From Sphingomonadales bacterium (GTDB lineage Bacteria; Pseudomonadota; Alphaproteobacteria; Sphingomonadales; Kordiimonadaceae), in contig JAALKD010000019.1 in assembly GCA_011088215.1 (NCBI GenBank), positions 1-54,226 of the forward strand: a stretch of 54,226 nucleotides of DNA, given 5' to 3'. The notes below the pieces were generated by a model, which had not been told where the DNA came from, did no database searches, and was given only the letters and a program-made list of their open reading frames with translations. Shown here piece after piece: positions 1 through 9,510 of the stretch (its first letter is position 1; each line of letters opens with the position of its first letter). The position numbers and the translations under genes are program-made.

Positions 1-49
<49 letters not shown>

Positions 50-88
50 CCCCGGAGGGATGATGCGCGAGACCAAGACAGTTCCCGC

Positions 89-1528
89 GTGGCCAAACCG
101 GCAAAGGCGGATGCGCTGAACCAGTCCATTCTGGTGACAGTGGGCAAGGGTGCGCGCGCTGCGATCAACCGAACGCACTGCAGCCTCGACCGACAGAGTT
201 ACCGCTTTTTTAGCGTTGTTGACGAAGGCGTACCGCTTGATGCCGAAGGGTTTGACCTTCTGGTACGCTTAAACGCCGGTGACATGTTGGACGAACACGC
301 CCTCGCCTGCTTTGCCGCAGCCGCAGAGCAGCATCCGTCAGCGACAATAATCCGAGCTGGTTACGACCACTGTGATGCTGACAATGGCTTGTTTGATCCG
401 GTATTTGTCAACCGGTTCGATCCGTTGATACTGGCGCAAAAGCCCGATTATGCACGCGCCTATGCAGCCCGGGTACAAACAATTGATCCGCCGTTGTTAT
501 CCACCGCACCTGACCTTCTCTGGGGCAAAATTTTCACTGAACGGGGCGACGAGGCATTTGCGACAATCGACGAAATATTATTGTCGGTGCCAACGTCTTT
601 GTCAGTGGGCAGCGACCATAGCCTGTTACCCTTGGCGTTGCCGGAAGCCGACACGGCAAAAAAAATGGCAGTTGTTATTCCCACCAAAGACGGACTGAAT
701 ATTCTAAAGCCCTGCGTTGAAAGCCTGCTGCAAACTATCGCGGCAAAAGATACGGTTGAGATTATCATCGTTGACAACGCCAGCGAAGAGCCCGCAACTG
801 CTGATTATTTGTCTGATGTGCAAGCGCAGCACTCTGGGTTGGTGCGCGTAATGAACTACGACGCACCCTTCAACTGGGCCGATATCAACAATACAGCTGC
901 TGCCGCAACGGACGCAGACTATATGCTATTCCTCAACAACGACACTCTTGCAATCGACCACGGATGGGATCTGACGCTGCGCAGGCTATTGGCAGCTGAC
1001 AAAGTGGGTGCCGTTGGCGCCAAACTTCTTTACGAAGACGAGACTGTCCAGCACGCGGGCGTTGTGCTTAACGACAATAGCCTTGCCATCCACGAAGGCG
1101 CTGGCCTTCCGGCAACGGCAGGTGGGTACGACGGCAGGCTAGCGTTGACCAGACAATGCGAGGCAGTCACCGGGGCATTTCTCGGGTGCACACGAGAGGC
1201 CTTTGAACTAGTTGGTGGTTTCGACGGTGAAAACTTCCCGGTGACCTTCAATGACGTCGACTTTTGCTTAAAAATTACCGATGCTGGTCGACGAGTTATC
1301 TACTCGCCGCTGATAACCTTTTACCATTTGGAATCGGTGAGCCGTGGCTATGACGGTGCCAATCTGGAAAAAGCCGCCAGGGCGAAGGCTGAACATGACC
1401 GACTGCGTCTGAAGTGGGCGCAGCAAATTAATTCTGACAGGTGGTATCCGGCGCGTCTAACGGCAGCTGGCAATCAGGGTGATGTTATGATCAAGCCACC
1501 ATCGCTGGACCATCCAGACCAACTGTAA
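89..1528 (+). CDS. GT2-family glycosyltransferase, possibly 5'-truncated
   Basis: Likely transfers a sugar from a nucleotide donor during polysaccharide assembly in the cytoplasm. The GT2 (GT-A fold) domain begins near residue 192 with AVVIPTKDG, followed by IIIVDNAS near 226-232 and the metal/donor motif LNNDT near 282-286. A later GGFDG...NDVDFCL segment matches the acceptor-side end of GT2 domains of the rhamnosyltransferase/GlfT type. Residues 1-190 resemble the tail of another GT-A-like unit (LVRLNAGDML), so the natural protein may be longer. The start given is GTG at 89, but the frame is open right through the poly-C tract to base 1, so the true start is probably lost. No ribosome site is visible before GTG 89. 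The next glycosyltransferase follows on the same strand, suggesting joint transcription. Confidence 0.8.
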   Translation: MAKPAKADALNQSILVTVGKGARAAINRTHCSLDRQSYRFFSVVDEGVPLDAEGFDLLVRLNAGDMLDEHALACFAAAAEQHPSATIIRAGYDHCDADNGLFDPVFVNRFDPLILAQKPDYARAYAARVQTIDPPLLSTAPDLLWGKIFTERGDEAFATIDEILLSVPTSLSVGSDHSLLPLALPEADTAKKMAVVIPTKDGLNILKPCVESLLQTIAAKDTVEIIIVDNASEEPATADYLSDVQAQHSGLVRVMNYDAPFNWADINNTAAAATDADYMLFLNNDTLAIDHGWDLTLRRLLAADKVGAVGAKLLYEDETVQHAGVVLNDNSLAIHEGAGLPATAGGYDGRLALTRQCEAVTGAFLGCTREAFELVGGFDGENFPVTFNDVDFCLKITDAGRRVIYSPLITFYHLESVSRGYDGANLEKAARAKAEHDRLRLKWAQQINSDRWYPARLTAAGNQGDVMIKPPSLDHPDQL

Positions 1529-1650
1529 TAACTTAAGTGTAGACATTGCAACCTTTACCGGCTAGAAAGTCGTATAGACTAATCCAGTTAAAACGGTTTT
1601 CTGACGACGAAAGCCAGCAGCATTATTTCATCAGGGCTTTGAGCGCTTCA

Positions 1651-4600
1651 ATGAACTTAAAAAAAATATTGAAAATCGGGGCGCAGCAGCAATCTCGGAC
1701 GGGCACAGCGGCCGGCAGTCCCGGCCTTTTCCACCGTGAATGGTATTTGTCAGTCAACCCGGATGTAGCAATTGCGGGTGTAGACCCACTGGAGCATTAT
1801 CTAAAATACGGCGAAGCAGAAGGCAGATGGCCTAACGCCTATTTCGATCCTAAGTATTACCGGGCACACGCGCCGGGGACAAAAAAATACCCTGGCTCGG
1901 CGTTGGAGCATTACGCAGAAAAAGGTTGGACAAAGGGACGAAACCCTTCACGAAAATTCTCAAATCAACTCTATCTGGAGCAATACCCAAGCATTGCGAA
2001 GATGAATATTGATCCGCTGGAATATCATCTGAATATCGGGCGCTTTAAGGGGAACTTTGCATTTCAGACATCATTGGAAAAAGGCACCGACAAGGGGCTA
2101 ATCGATACGCTGCGCCTCGTAGGCGAATCTGGTTTGTTTGATGCTGACTGGTATAAAAAATATTATTCCGATTTGTGGTATGCCGACATTGATCCCTTGT
2201 TTCATTATGTCAAGCACGGCTGGAGTGAACGGCGCAGGCCCAACTTTTTTTTCCATGCGGATTGGTATGAAGATTCCTACCACGACGACATCGGCGATGA
2301 AATTCCTTTGGTTTTTTATATAAAGAACGGTCTCAAATTCGGGCACAATCCGTCGCCCAACTTTTGCTGCGCGACCTATCTGTCGGAAAATAAAGACATA
2401 GACAGAGACACGATCGAACCATTGACACATTACCTGACTATCGGGATTGCCGAAGGCCGACGTTTGCCGACGGCCAAGCATGATAGACGATCAAGAGTGG
2501 CCAAAAATGCGAAAGTTCCGGTGCCGGAGAACTTACGTAGCCTACTAGAGTTTGAAGCTGTTGAGCTGAGAGCCCCCAAAACCAGCTTTGATCCAGCCCA
2601 ACTGAATATTCACTGGGTAATTCCTGATTTTGCGGCTGGCGGCGGCGGGCATATGACCATTTTCCGGATGGTTCACTTCCTAGAACTTGCCGGGCACAAG
2701 CAGACAATTTGGATTAAACATCCCACCCTGCATAAATCACCCGAAGCCGCTTATGAGACTATAGAAAAACATTTCCAACATTTTTCTGGCCAGGTTCAGT
2801 TTGTTGAAGACGGTTTGGCCGATGCAGAAGGCGATATTATTGTTGCCACCGACTGCTGGACTGTTTTTCCGGCCATTGCCTCAAAGAATTTCATTCGCCG
2901 CTTCTATTTTGTACAAGACTTTGAGCCCAGCTTTCACCCCATGGGCGCAAATTATCTGGTCGCTGACCAGACCTACCATGAGGACTTGGACTGTTTGTGT
3001 GCCAGCCCATGGTTATCTGCGCTGATGGAAGAAAAATACGGTCGCTGGGCACGCCATTTTTGGCTGGCAGCCGATAAACGAATATATTTCACGCCCGAAC
3101 AGCGCAAAACCAACAAGAAATTACGAATTGCTGTTTATGCCCGGCATTTTACTGCACGGCGCGCCGTGGAACTGGCATTGCTGGCGCTGGAAAGTCTGGC
3201 AAGTCGAGGCATTGAATTTGCGGTTGATTTCTTTGGCGCACCGCTTGAATTTGACCTAGCGCCCTACGAATTTGTCGATCACGGCGTCGCCTCTCAGGAT
3301 GCGTTGGCCGAAATTTTCCGCGGTGCAGACATCGGCGTGGTGTTTTCTGCAACCAATTATTCGCTGGTACCACAGGAAATGATGGCTTGCGGCCTGCCAA
3401 TTGTTGAGCTGGACGGCGAAAGCACCCGCGCAATCTTCCCTGAAAACACCGTTTCGCTCGCTGCGGCACATCCAACAAAAATTGCCGATGCAATTGAACG
3501 ACTGTTAGACGACGAGGCAAGCCGAAAAGCCCAAGCAGCCGCTGCACTTGAGTGGGTAAATGGTTTCTCCTGGCCTGACTCGGCCGCTATGGTTGAAAAC
3601 GCCATGATCGACCGGTTGTCCGAATTTGCCACGCCAGAGCCAACAACCCCGGCAAGCCAGGACCATGGGCCCAAAGCATCGGTGGTCATTCCTACCTTTA
3701 ATGCTGGGCCGATCCTCGATCAGGTACTGGATGCTGTTGTTAACCAGCGCACACCTTGGCCCTTTGAAATTTTAGTGATTGATAGCGGCTCGACAGACGG
3801 GACGCTGCAAACTGTCGCCAAATACCCAAATGTGCGTTTGCACTCAATAAACAAAGCAGATTTTAATCACGGCGCAACAAGAAACCTGGGCGCGGAGTTA
3901 ACCACCGGCGAATTTATCGCTTACCTGACCCATGATGCCCTGCCCTATAACGACAGATGGCTTTATAATCTGGTGACCTCGATAGAACGGCACCCCAGAG
4001 CCGCGGGTGCTTTCGGCAAGCATTTAGCTTATCCCGATGCATCTGCCTTCACCAAACGCGATCTCAATAATCACTTCAATATGTTCTCTAAGATGCCGCT
4101 TGCCATGGGCAAGAATACGGACAAAAAGCTTTGGAAAAAACAAGATGTTCAGTGGCAACAAGCGCTTCATTTCTACAGTGACAACAATAGCTGCATGAGA
4201 CGCAGCATTTTTGACAAAATTCCCTACCGCGAAGTTCAGTTCGGCGAGGACCAACTATGGGCCTGGGACATAGTCAATGCCGGGTTTGAAAAAATTTATG
4301 CGCCTCAAGCTACCGTCTTTCATTCACATGATTTTGACGAGCGGGAAACCTATGAGCGCAGCGAGACAGAAAGCGCATTTTTCAAACACTTCTTCGGTTA
4401 TGAACTGATCAGTGACGAGGAAAACCTGAGCCATACTATCGAAATACTCAATATTTCAGATCGAGAATGGGGCGAAGATAATGGGGTAAGCGAGGAAGCT
4501 ATTCTTATGCGCCAGAAGCTCAACATTGCGCGGCTTAGCGGGTATCTGTCAGGCTGCACGGTGGATATACGAGCACCCGGTTCTAACTTTGCTGCACCAG

Positions 4601-4683
4601 CGCCCCTTCACTGGGAGTTAAGCAGACAATCCATTACAAAAATTAATGTTTCAGTTGGCGCGTGCAAAGCTGCTTCACCATAA
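1651..4683 (+). CDS. Large multidomain glycosyltransferase (N-terminal repeats, GT4-like, GT2)
   Basis: A 1011-residue fusion. The first 290 or so residues hold about seven imperfect repeats of roughly 40 residues, with the recurring pattern F-WY...-DPL-HY---G--EGR-PN (e.g. VDPLEHYLKYGEAEGRWPN). These are known from large capsule or rhamnan glycosyltransferases and probably form a helical scaffold. Next comes a GT4-like domain opening with INIHWVIPDFAAGGGGHM and closing with VPQEMMACGLPIVELDGES, like WsaF-type rhamnosyltransferases. The C-terminal third is a GT2 domain: SVVIPTFNAG, IDSGSTDGT, then DFNHGATRN, typical of rhamnosyl-transferring GT2 proteins. ATG 1651 is preferred over an in-frame TTG at 1546, which has no ribosome site. 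The 3' end overlaps the convergent sulfotransferase by 41 bases. Two catalytic domains suggest it adds two linkages of one repeat unit. The sugar specificity is inferred. Confidence 0.85.
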   Translation: MNLKKILKIGAQQQSRTGTAAGSPGLFHREWYLSVNPDVAIAGVDPLEHYLKYGEAEGRWPNAYFDPKYYRAHAPGTKKYPGSALEHYAEKGWTKGRNPSRKFSNQLYLEQYPSIAKMNIDPLEYHLNIGRFKGNFAFQTSLEKGTDKGLIDTLRLVGESGLFDADWYKKYYSDLWYADIDPLFHYVKHGWSERRRPNFFFHADWYEDSYHDDIGDEIPLVFYIKNGLKFGHNPSPNFCCATYLSENKDIDRDTIEPLTHYLTIGIAEGRRLPTAKHDRRSRVAKNAKVPVPENLRSLLEFEAVELRAPKTSFDPAQLNIHWVIPDFAAGGGGHMTIFRMVHFLELAGHKQTIWIKHPTLHKSPEAAYETIEKHFQHFSGQVQFVEDGLADAEGDIIVATDCWTVFPAIASKNFIRRFYFVQDFEPSFHPMGANYLVADQTYHEDLDCLCASPWLSALMEEKYGRWARHFWLAADKRIYFTPEQRKTNKKLRIAVYARHFTARRAVELALLALESLASRGIEFAVDFFGAPLEFDLAPYEFVDHGVASQDALAEIFRGADIGVVFSATNYSLVPQEMMACGLPIVELDGESTRAIFPENTVSLAAAHPTKIADAIERLLDDEASRKAQAAAALEWVNGFSWPDSAAMVENAMIDRLSEFATPEPTTPASQDHGPKASVVIPTFNAGPILDQVLDAVVNQRTPWPFEILVIDSGSTDGTLQTVAKYPNVRLHSINKADFNHGATRNLGAELTTGEFIAYLTHDALPYNDRWLYNLVTSIERHPRAAGAFGKHLAYPDASAFTKRDLNNHFNMFSKMPLAMGKNTDKKLWKKQDVQWQQALHFYSDNNSCMRRSIFDKIPYREVQFGEDQLWAWDIVNAGFEKIYAPQATVFHSHDFDERETYERSETESAFFKHFFGYELISDEENLSHTIEILNISDREWGEDNGVSEEAILMRQKLNIARLSGYLSGCTVDIRAPGSNFAAPAPLHWELSRQSITKINVSVGACKAASP

Positions 4684-5308
4684 CCGGGTCGTAAACTTCG
4701 CCGAGAAACTCGAACATAGATCGCCAATAATCCGGATTACCCTGATAGTCTTCATACTGGGCGACAAAGCACTGCTCAGGGTATTTATTCACGTAAGCGT
4801 CAAACAAGCTGTCGGCCTCAAGAACCGTTTCCCTAACCATTTCTGGATCGCAGTTTTTCCACCATCCCGACCGGGACACGTCTTCCCAGTTTCGGCGGTT
4901 AAAAATGAACTTTGCCGGAGCCAAATGAGTGGCGATAAAATTTAGATAGCGTTCAAACTCTCCGCCGTTGGCTTCATGAAACCGAATTTCCTTAAAACCG
5001 ATCACTCTGGCACCTTCTGGCGGCTGAATAACTTCATCCAGAAAAACATCAATCAATTTTTCAGCATACCTGTCAGGGTCAACATTATTGATGCCGTACC
5101 AGGGCCCTTTTTCTTCTATTTCACGGTAGCCATGCTCAACGCGCGCTTTCGCGATGCGCGACGCCGATCGAAACAGCGGCAACAGGGAATTGGCATTTTC
5201 GCCGCGGATGAAATACCCGCTGATCGACTGCAACAAGGTTTGCACCAAAGTAGAGCCCGAGCGCCCATAGGTTACGATAAAGACATATCCATCGAACTGA
5301 CGCGTCAT
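4643..5308 (-). CDS. Sulfotransferase family protein
   Basis: A 221-residue cytoplasmic protein that probably moves a sulfo group from PAPS to a glycan hydroxyl. The PAPS-binding P-loop is at the N-terminus (FIVTYGRSGSTLVQTLL, about residues 9-25), matching the bacterial consensus [GR]-x-GST-LL. A second element, PAKFIFNRRNWEDVSRSGWW, matches the 3'-phosphate-binding region with the conserved Arg and Ser. ATG 5308 is chosen over a TTG nine bases upstream because the P-loop then sits at the usual distance from the start. The gene is convergent with the large glycosyltransferase and overlaps its end by 41 bases. Within this locus the likely acceptor is the capsule or exopolysaccharide, with PAPS supplied by CysD/CysNC at 44-47 kb. 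That pairing is inference. Confidence 0.8.
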   Translation of the reverse strand: MTRQFDGYVFIVTYGRSGSTLVQTLLQSISGYFIRGENANSLLPLFRSASRIAKARVEHGYREIEEKGPWYGINNVDPDRYAEKLIDVFLDEVIQPPEGARVIGFKEIRFHEANGGEFERYLNFIATHLAPAKFIFNRRNWEDVSRSGWWKNCDPEMVRETVLEADSLFDAYVNKYPEQCFVAQYEDYQGNPDYWRSMFEFLGEVYDPVMVKQLCTRQLKH

Positions 5309-5657
5309 ACTTGCCAAAACCTTCCGTTTATCATCAGCCAGGTCACTCAGGTCAAAGCCCTATGTGTTGGCAGCCTATCACATGTATCCACAGGTGCACC
5401 ATTGCAGTGAAGTTGGATGCCTGTTATCAGGTGAAGTCACTAGATCAATATAAGCAAGCCCAATAGAGAAGCAAGCAATGAATTGCACCCTTATTGGTAA
5501 GCTGCAGCGCTGGAAAATTTCCGTACCGAAGGCAACATTGAAGTTCAGGACAGATTGACCAAGCAACAAATATAGATAGCGAAAAACTAAGTCAGAGTTA
5601 ATGAAAATGTTCGGCCATACGATATTTGGTGAGTTCTGCTAAGTGAGGGGACACAAG
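5309..5657. other. Intergenic region, no gene seen
   Basis: About 350 bases between the divergent starts of the sulfotransferase and the NeuD-like gene. No open frame here has a credible ribosome site or a recognisable product, so it probably holds the two divergent promoters. The last bases carry the ribosome site AGGGG about seven bases before ATG 5658. The DNA is visibly AT-richer towards the right, continuing into the next genes. Confidence 0.6.
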
Positions 5658-6329
5658 ATGGGTCGTATTTTGGGTTTACACGGAGGAACCGGTGGTTTTG
5701 GAAGTGAAGTTTTAAAATGGGTCAAACCTGGCAGCGAGCACGAAACATTTAAGAGATTCGATGAGGTTTTTTTAATTTGTGACGACATTGATCAAGAAAC
5801 CCCAAAAAATATTGAGCAAATAGAAGTACTCTCTCGCACCGAGTTCGCCGACAAAAGACATGCTCATGAATTATACTTCAATATCCTCATTGGCGCTTCA
5901 AAAGTTCGTCAAAAAATTTGGAAATTTTACATTGAAAACCAGATAAAACCAACGACTCTCATTGCTTCTACTGCCGACGTTAATAGCAATATTCAGCAAA
6001 TAGAGGGCGGCACTTTCTGTCAAAACACTCTTGTAACAACGGATGTAAAAATTGGCAAAGGGTGCCAAATCAACATTTTTTCCTATATTGCACATGATTG
6101 TGTGATTGGCGACTTCGTAACCTTTGCTCCGCGAGTTTCATGCAACGGAAATGTCACGATTGAAGACGGTGCCTATATTGGCACGGGCGCAATCATAAAA
6201 GAGGGATCCCGCAAAAATCCGCTAGTAATTGGAGCTGGAGCTACAGTCGGCATGGGCGCGGTGGTAACTAGCGACGTTGCACCGGGTACCACTGTTATCG
6301 GCATACCCGCCAAACCACTATCAAAATAA
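5658..6329 (+). CDS. NeuD/PglD-like sugar O/N-acyltransferase (left-handed beta-helix)
   Basis: Predicted acetyl-CoA-dependent acyltransferase acting on a nucleotide-linked amino sugar. Residues 1-75 are the substrate-binding Rossmann-like part, opening with GLHGGTGGFG in place of the usual GAGGHG. From about residue 95 the protein becomes hexapeptide repeats (KIGKGCQI, CVIGDFVTFAP, IEDGAYIGTGAIIKEG, VIGAGATVGMGAVVTSDV), ending GIPAKPL as in PglD, NeuD and PerB. The IAHDCVIGD segment carries the His used as base in PglD. ATG 5658 has AGGGG in front and replaces a GTG 15 bases upstream that would contain this ribosome site. The gene is convergent with the N-glycosyltransferase, with a 15-base gap. 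A DegT-type aminotransferase lies two genes away, the usual partner of such acyltransferases. The exact donor and sugar are unknown. Confidence 0.85.
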   Translation: MGRILGLHGGTGGFGSEVLKWVKPGSEHETFKRFDEVFLICDDIDQETPKNIEQIEVLSRTEFADKRHAHELYFNILIGASKVRQKIWKFYIENQIKPTTLIASTADVNSNIQQIEGGTFCQNTLVTTDVKIGKGCQINIFSYIAHDCVIGDFVTFAPRVSCNGNVTIEDGAYIGTGAIIKEGSRKNPLVIGAGATVGMGAVVTSDVAPGTTVIGIPAKPLSK

Positions 6330-6344
6330 ATGTTTGAAAGAATT

Positions 6345-8276
6345 TTACTTTTCAATTTCTGCTAAATCATTATGTCTCCACACTTTTTGCGTCGACTGGG
6401 AAAGACGATCATGTTGTTTGTATACGGTAAAAAACATATCTGCAAAATCTGCTACCTTCCCGCCCACTTCGACTAAGAAGTGTTGTGACGGATCGCATGC
6501 CAAAATTGAACGTGAAATTTTTACGCGCTCCGCATCTTGCAAAATAAGTCTCATTGCGGCAGCAATATATGTTTGTTTGTCGGTCGCACTTAGCCAATCT
6601 GGCTGATCGATCGATTTTAACATGTCAGAATCGTTCACCGAGTGCGCCTCCTGGCCCATCATATTAACAACGGGAAGACCCTGGAGTGTCGCATCTACGA
6701 TACTATTGGTCGCACCAAATGGAAAAGTACTAAGAAAAAGATCACATTTATTGAGATTCGCTATGTATGTATTGTAGTTCGTACGTGGAAATACTGTCGC
6801 ATTCAAGATCGATTTTACGCGGCGGGTAAAACCTTGCAACAATGCACCAACGGCATTGGGGAAGAAGTAAAACTCCACATGCTTTCCACTTTTTTTTGCT
6901 TCAGATTCAATGTGCCAGCAAATTTGAAGAAAACCTGGTGCTACTTTTCGAGACCATGCTGGCACAGCAATTCTTACTATTGCCGGTTCAATTGAAATAT
7001 TTGGTTCTATGGTAACTGCATCAGCCCTCATTTCAAAATATGGTTGTTTATTTCGCAACAACACCTTTTCGGAATAGCTGCGTTCATGGCCAAGACATCC
7101 TTCCATGAGTACAATATAATCCACATGTTCTGAATTAGTCGTCGCGGGGTGTCCGGGTGTAAACATCTGAATCGGCGCAATCCGTATATTGGAACAAATT
7201 ATGCTCATTGGCCGCATGCCAATGCTTGGGAAATAGACAATATCAGGGCGATAAGACTTAGCCTTTTCAATAAAAGCCTTTGGACTGGCAATATCGAATT
7301 TCATTGGATCAATCTTATCGAACATGCTTGTAAGGTTTTCGTCTATCTCACCCGTAGGCGTCATCAAAATGACTCTAAAGTGCGATTTTAGTGATGCTAT
7401 TGAGGGGCCATAACAGTGGTGCATAGCATGCTGGGAACTATACAGTTCTGCAATTATCAAAAGTGTCGGACGTCTTTTTACCGCCCGCCGCTCATCTGGC
7501 AATTTCGCATCTTCAACACCCTGTTCACCAAGCCAGCGCCGCACAAGATTGTTCATTGCATGCTTGATATCGTGTTTGTGGACAGCTTCGTCGTAACTGC
7601 ATCCCATATAAGCGGGGCCAAGGTTCCGCACCATCGAAAAGTTAGGAGCGACTTCCTTCATTTTGTCCGATGCGGCAAGAATTCTTGCACGCGCTGTTCT
7701 GGCGTTCTCAGAATAGACAATCTGCTCCGATAAAAAACCGATACAAAGCGGCCAGGCAATGTTTGGAATTTGCCGGAATAGCATGTCGACCAGACTTGGC
7801 GACAATGCGTTGATTGAAAGGCCGATGAAAAGTTTCAGGATTTCTTGCCGTGTAAGAGTGGTACCGCCCTTTCCGTCAGGCGTTCCCATTAATTGAATCA
7901 AGTGATCAGTTCCACGATAACCGCTGATTTCAAAAGACTGTGTCAGTGGGCGTTTCAATGCGGTGAGGCCAAAAAACTTCCCGTCATTGATTGTAAATTC
8001 TTTATCCGCCAACAGGCGAGTGACAGCGGCGCAAAAAATCGTTGCCTGTTTTTCCACTAAGGGGTTTACCTCAAGCAGACTAGCTCCAAAGCTTTCAGAA
8101 CTATTCTCCAATATGTTCAAAATCTTGATCAGGGCTTCATGTGCTGCGTCATGGTCTTTGGCGGAAACCAATTTATCAAACTGGCTAATTTGCACCGCGA
8201 GCGCTGGTTCTTTCTTAGCCGGAGGCTTTTTCGGCTGAGTTGTTTGTGCTTTGTTTATGGGTTTTTTAACGGTCAT
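6345..8276 (-). CDS. HMW1C-like N-glycosyltransferase (GT41)
   Basis: A 643-residue homologue of HMW1C/NGT, the soluble cytoplasmic enzymes that attach hexose to Asn in N-x-S/T of secreted adhesins. Shared landmarks recalled from the Actinobacillus enzyme: MGCSYDEAVHKHDIKHAMN (224-242), YFPSIGMRPMSII (348-360), IRIAPIQMFTPGHPATT (364-380), SRKVAPGFL with the donor-binding Lys at 444, and FPFGATNSIVDATLQGLP (518-535) with Asp 528. These correspond to Lys441 and Asp525 of that enzyme. An alpha-helical N-terminal half, as in HMW1C, covers residues 30-250, preceded by a Lys/Pro-rich tail (4-23). The position matching Gln469, which contacts the sugar, appears not to be Gln (FFPNAVG, 471-477). The gene starts five bases after the aminotransferase stop and so is likely co-translated. 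No clear ribosome site is visible. The DNA is AT-richer than the secretion genes, which hints at transfer. Family assignment is firm; donor sugar and target are inference. Confidence 0.9.
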   Translation of the reverse strand: MTVKKPINKAQTTQPKKPPAKKEPALAVQISQFDKLVSAKDHDAAHEALIKILNILENSSESFGASLLEVNPLVEKQATIFCAAVTRLLADKEFTINDGKFFGLTALKRPLTQSFEISGYRGTDHLIQLMGTPDGKGGTTLTRQEILKLFIGLSINALSPSLVDMLFRQIPNIAWPLCIGFLSEQIVYSENARTARARILAASDKMKEVAPNFSMVRNLGPAYMGCSYDEAVHKHDIKHAMNNLVRRWLGEQGVEDAKLPDERRAVKRRPTLLIIAELYSSQHAMHHCYGPSIASLKSHFRVILMTPTGEIDENLTSMFDKIDPMKFDIASPKAFIEKAKSYRPDIVYFPSIGMRPMSIICSNIRIAPIQMFTPGHPATTNSEHVDYIVLMEGCLGHERSYSEKVLLRNKQPYFEMRADAVTIEPNISIEPAIVRIAVPAWSRKVAPGFLQICWHIESEAKKSGKHVEFYFFPNAVGALLQGFTRRVKSILNATVFPRTNYNTYIANLNKCDLFLSTFPFGATNSIVDATLQGLPVVNMMGQEAHSVNDSDMLKSIDQPDWLSATDKQTYIAAAMRLILQDAERVKISRSILACDPSQHFLVEVGGKVADFADMFFTVYKQHDRLSQSTQKVWRHNDLAEIEK

Positions 8277-8281
8277 AAAAA

Positions 8282-9433
8282 CTACAAAATCTGTGTAAGA
8301 GTAGCGACAATATCGTCAACATCTTGCTGAGACAAAAATACATGAAACGGCAAGCCAATAAGGCTATTTTTCAATTCTTCCGTCACAGGAAACGCCTTCG
8401 TAAGATCAATCCCCGAAACAAGGCCTTCCAGCGCCGGATGTTCGTAAAGCGGCGGTAAATACCAGAAACGCGTATGAATACCAGCTTCAGCCATCGTCTT
8501 TCCAATCTGCGGGGCTTGCCCGCCAGTGTGGACAACAAATGTTGCTGGAATGAATGTGTTTGCTGACTCTTGCAATTTGATTCGGTTACCGAGCGGCGCG
8601 AGCGCGTCACGGTACATATCAAGCACCGTTTGTCGCCGCGCTTTAACCTGAGGCCAACGTTCAATCTGCACCAAACCAGTCGCCGCATAATACTCGCCCA
8701 TCTTGGCATTCGTACCAATTTGCGAAATCACACCATGTGGTCCGGAAAATCCAAAATTTGACCATGATTTGGACCGGCTTGCCAGCGCAGCGTCCGGTGT
8801 TACCAGCAAACCACCCTCGCCCACACTGAAGGGTTTGGTCGCATGAAGTGAAAAAGCCAAATGAATATGCTTTCCCACGGGCTGTTGTCCAAGCGCAGCG
8901 GCTGTGTCAGCGATAACCGGTATACCAGTGTCTGCAACAAAATGGTCCCACTCCGCGGTTGGGATAGGCTTACCGTAGGCTGACACTGGCATCACTACGT
9001 CAACCGACTGCTTTGCAATCGTCTCCCGAGCATGGTGCGGCAGCATCTCCCAACTATCAGCGTCAACATCCGCCAAAATTGGTACAAACCCCGCATTAAT
9101 AACAGCTGTCGCGGTAGCAGGAAACGTAAGCGTGGGGATCAAAACGCGTGCACCTTCACGCAACTCAAGAGACCTAAGAGCTGCTTCCAAAGCAGTTGTA
9201 GCCGATGTAAATGTGACCACTTCAAAATCCGGCCCGCCAGCCCCTTCGCAGATGAAAGATTTCATCGCCGCTTCAAAGCGGGAATTCAGCGGCCCAAAAT
9301 TGGAATACCACCGCGCAGCATGCATCTCCTCAAGGTAGGGCAAGATTTCCTGCGGCTCGGGTAGGTCAGGGATAAGGCATTGAATTTTATATGGTTCGCT
9401 CAATTTCACCCGATCATATTTGCGTATCTTCAA
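8282..9433 (-). CDS. DegT/DnrJ/EryC1/StrS-family sugar aminotransferase
   Basis: PLP-dependent aminotransferase predicted to convert a keto group on a nucleotide-sugar to an amine, as PglE or WecE do. Visible landmarks: VLIPTLTFPATATA (97-110), the PLP-pyridine Asp in VIADTAAALGQ (173-183), and the Schiff-base Lys 200 in LHATKPFSVGEGG. Near the end PLYEHPAL and the region that normally closes the active site are present. The length of 383 residues is normal. The frame opens just after a stop, so the start is the TTG at 9433 or GTG 9409; neither has a good ribosome site. The stop lies five bases before the N-glycosyltransferase start, which argues for an operon. With the NeuD/PglD-like acyltransferase nearby, this could supply an N-acylated amino-sugar donor. 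The 4,6-dehydratase needed before this step is not in the window. Confidence 0.85.
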   Translation of the reverse strand: MKIRKYDRVKLSEPYKIQCLIPDLPEPQEILPYLEEMHAARWYSNFGPLNSRFEAAMKSFICEGAGGPDFEVVTFTSATTALEAALRSLELREGARVLIPTLTFPATATAVINAGFVPILADVDADSWEMLPHHARETIAKQSVDVVMPVSAYGKPIPTAEWDHFVADTGIPVIADTAAALGQQPVGKHIHLAFSLHATKPFSVGEGGLLVTPDAALASRSKSWSNFGFSGPHGVISQIGTNAKMGEYYAATGLVQIERWPQVKARRQTVLDMYRDALAPLGNRIKLQESANTFIPATFVVHTGGQAPQIGKTMAEAGIHTRFWYLPPLYEHPALEGLVSGIDLTKAFPVTEELKNSLIGLPFHVFLSQQDVDDIVATLTQIL

Positions 9434-9510
9434 ATGCTATCATGCTATAGAGCCTGTGGCGTGAAAATTCAACTCTACCCTGTGGCTACGCCGCATTTTT
9501 GCTGCCCGTA

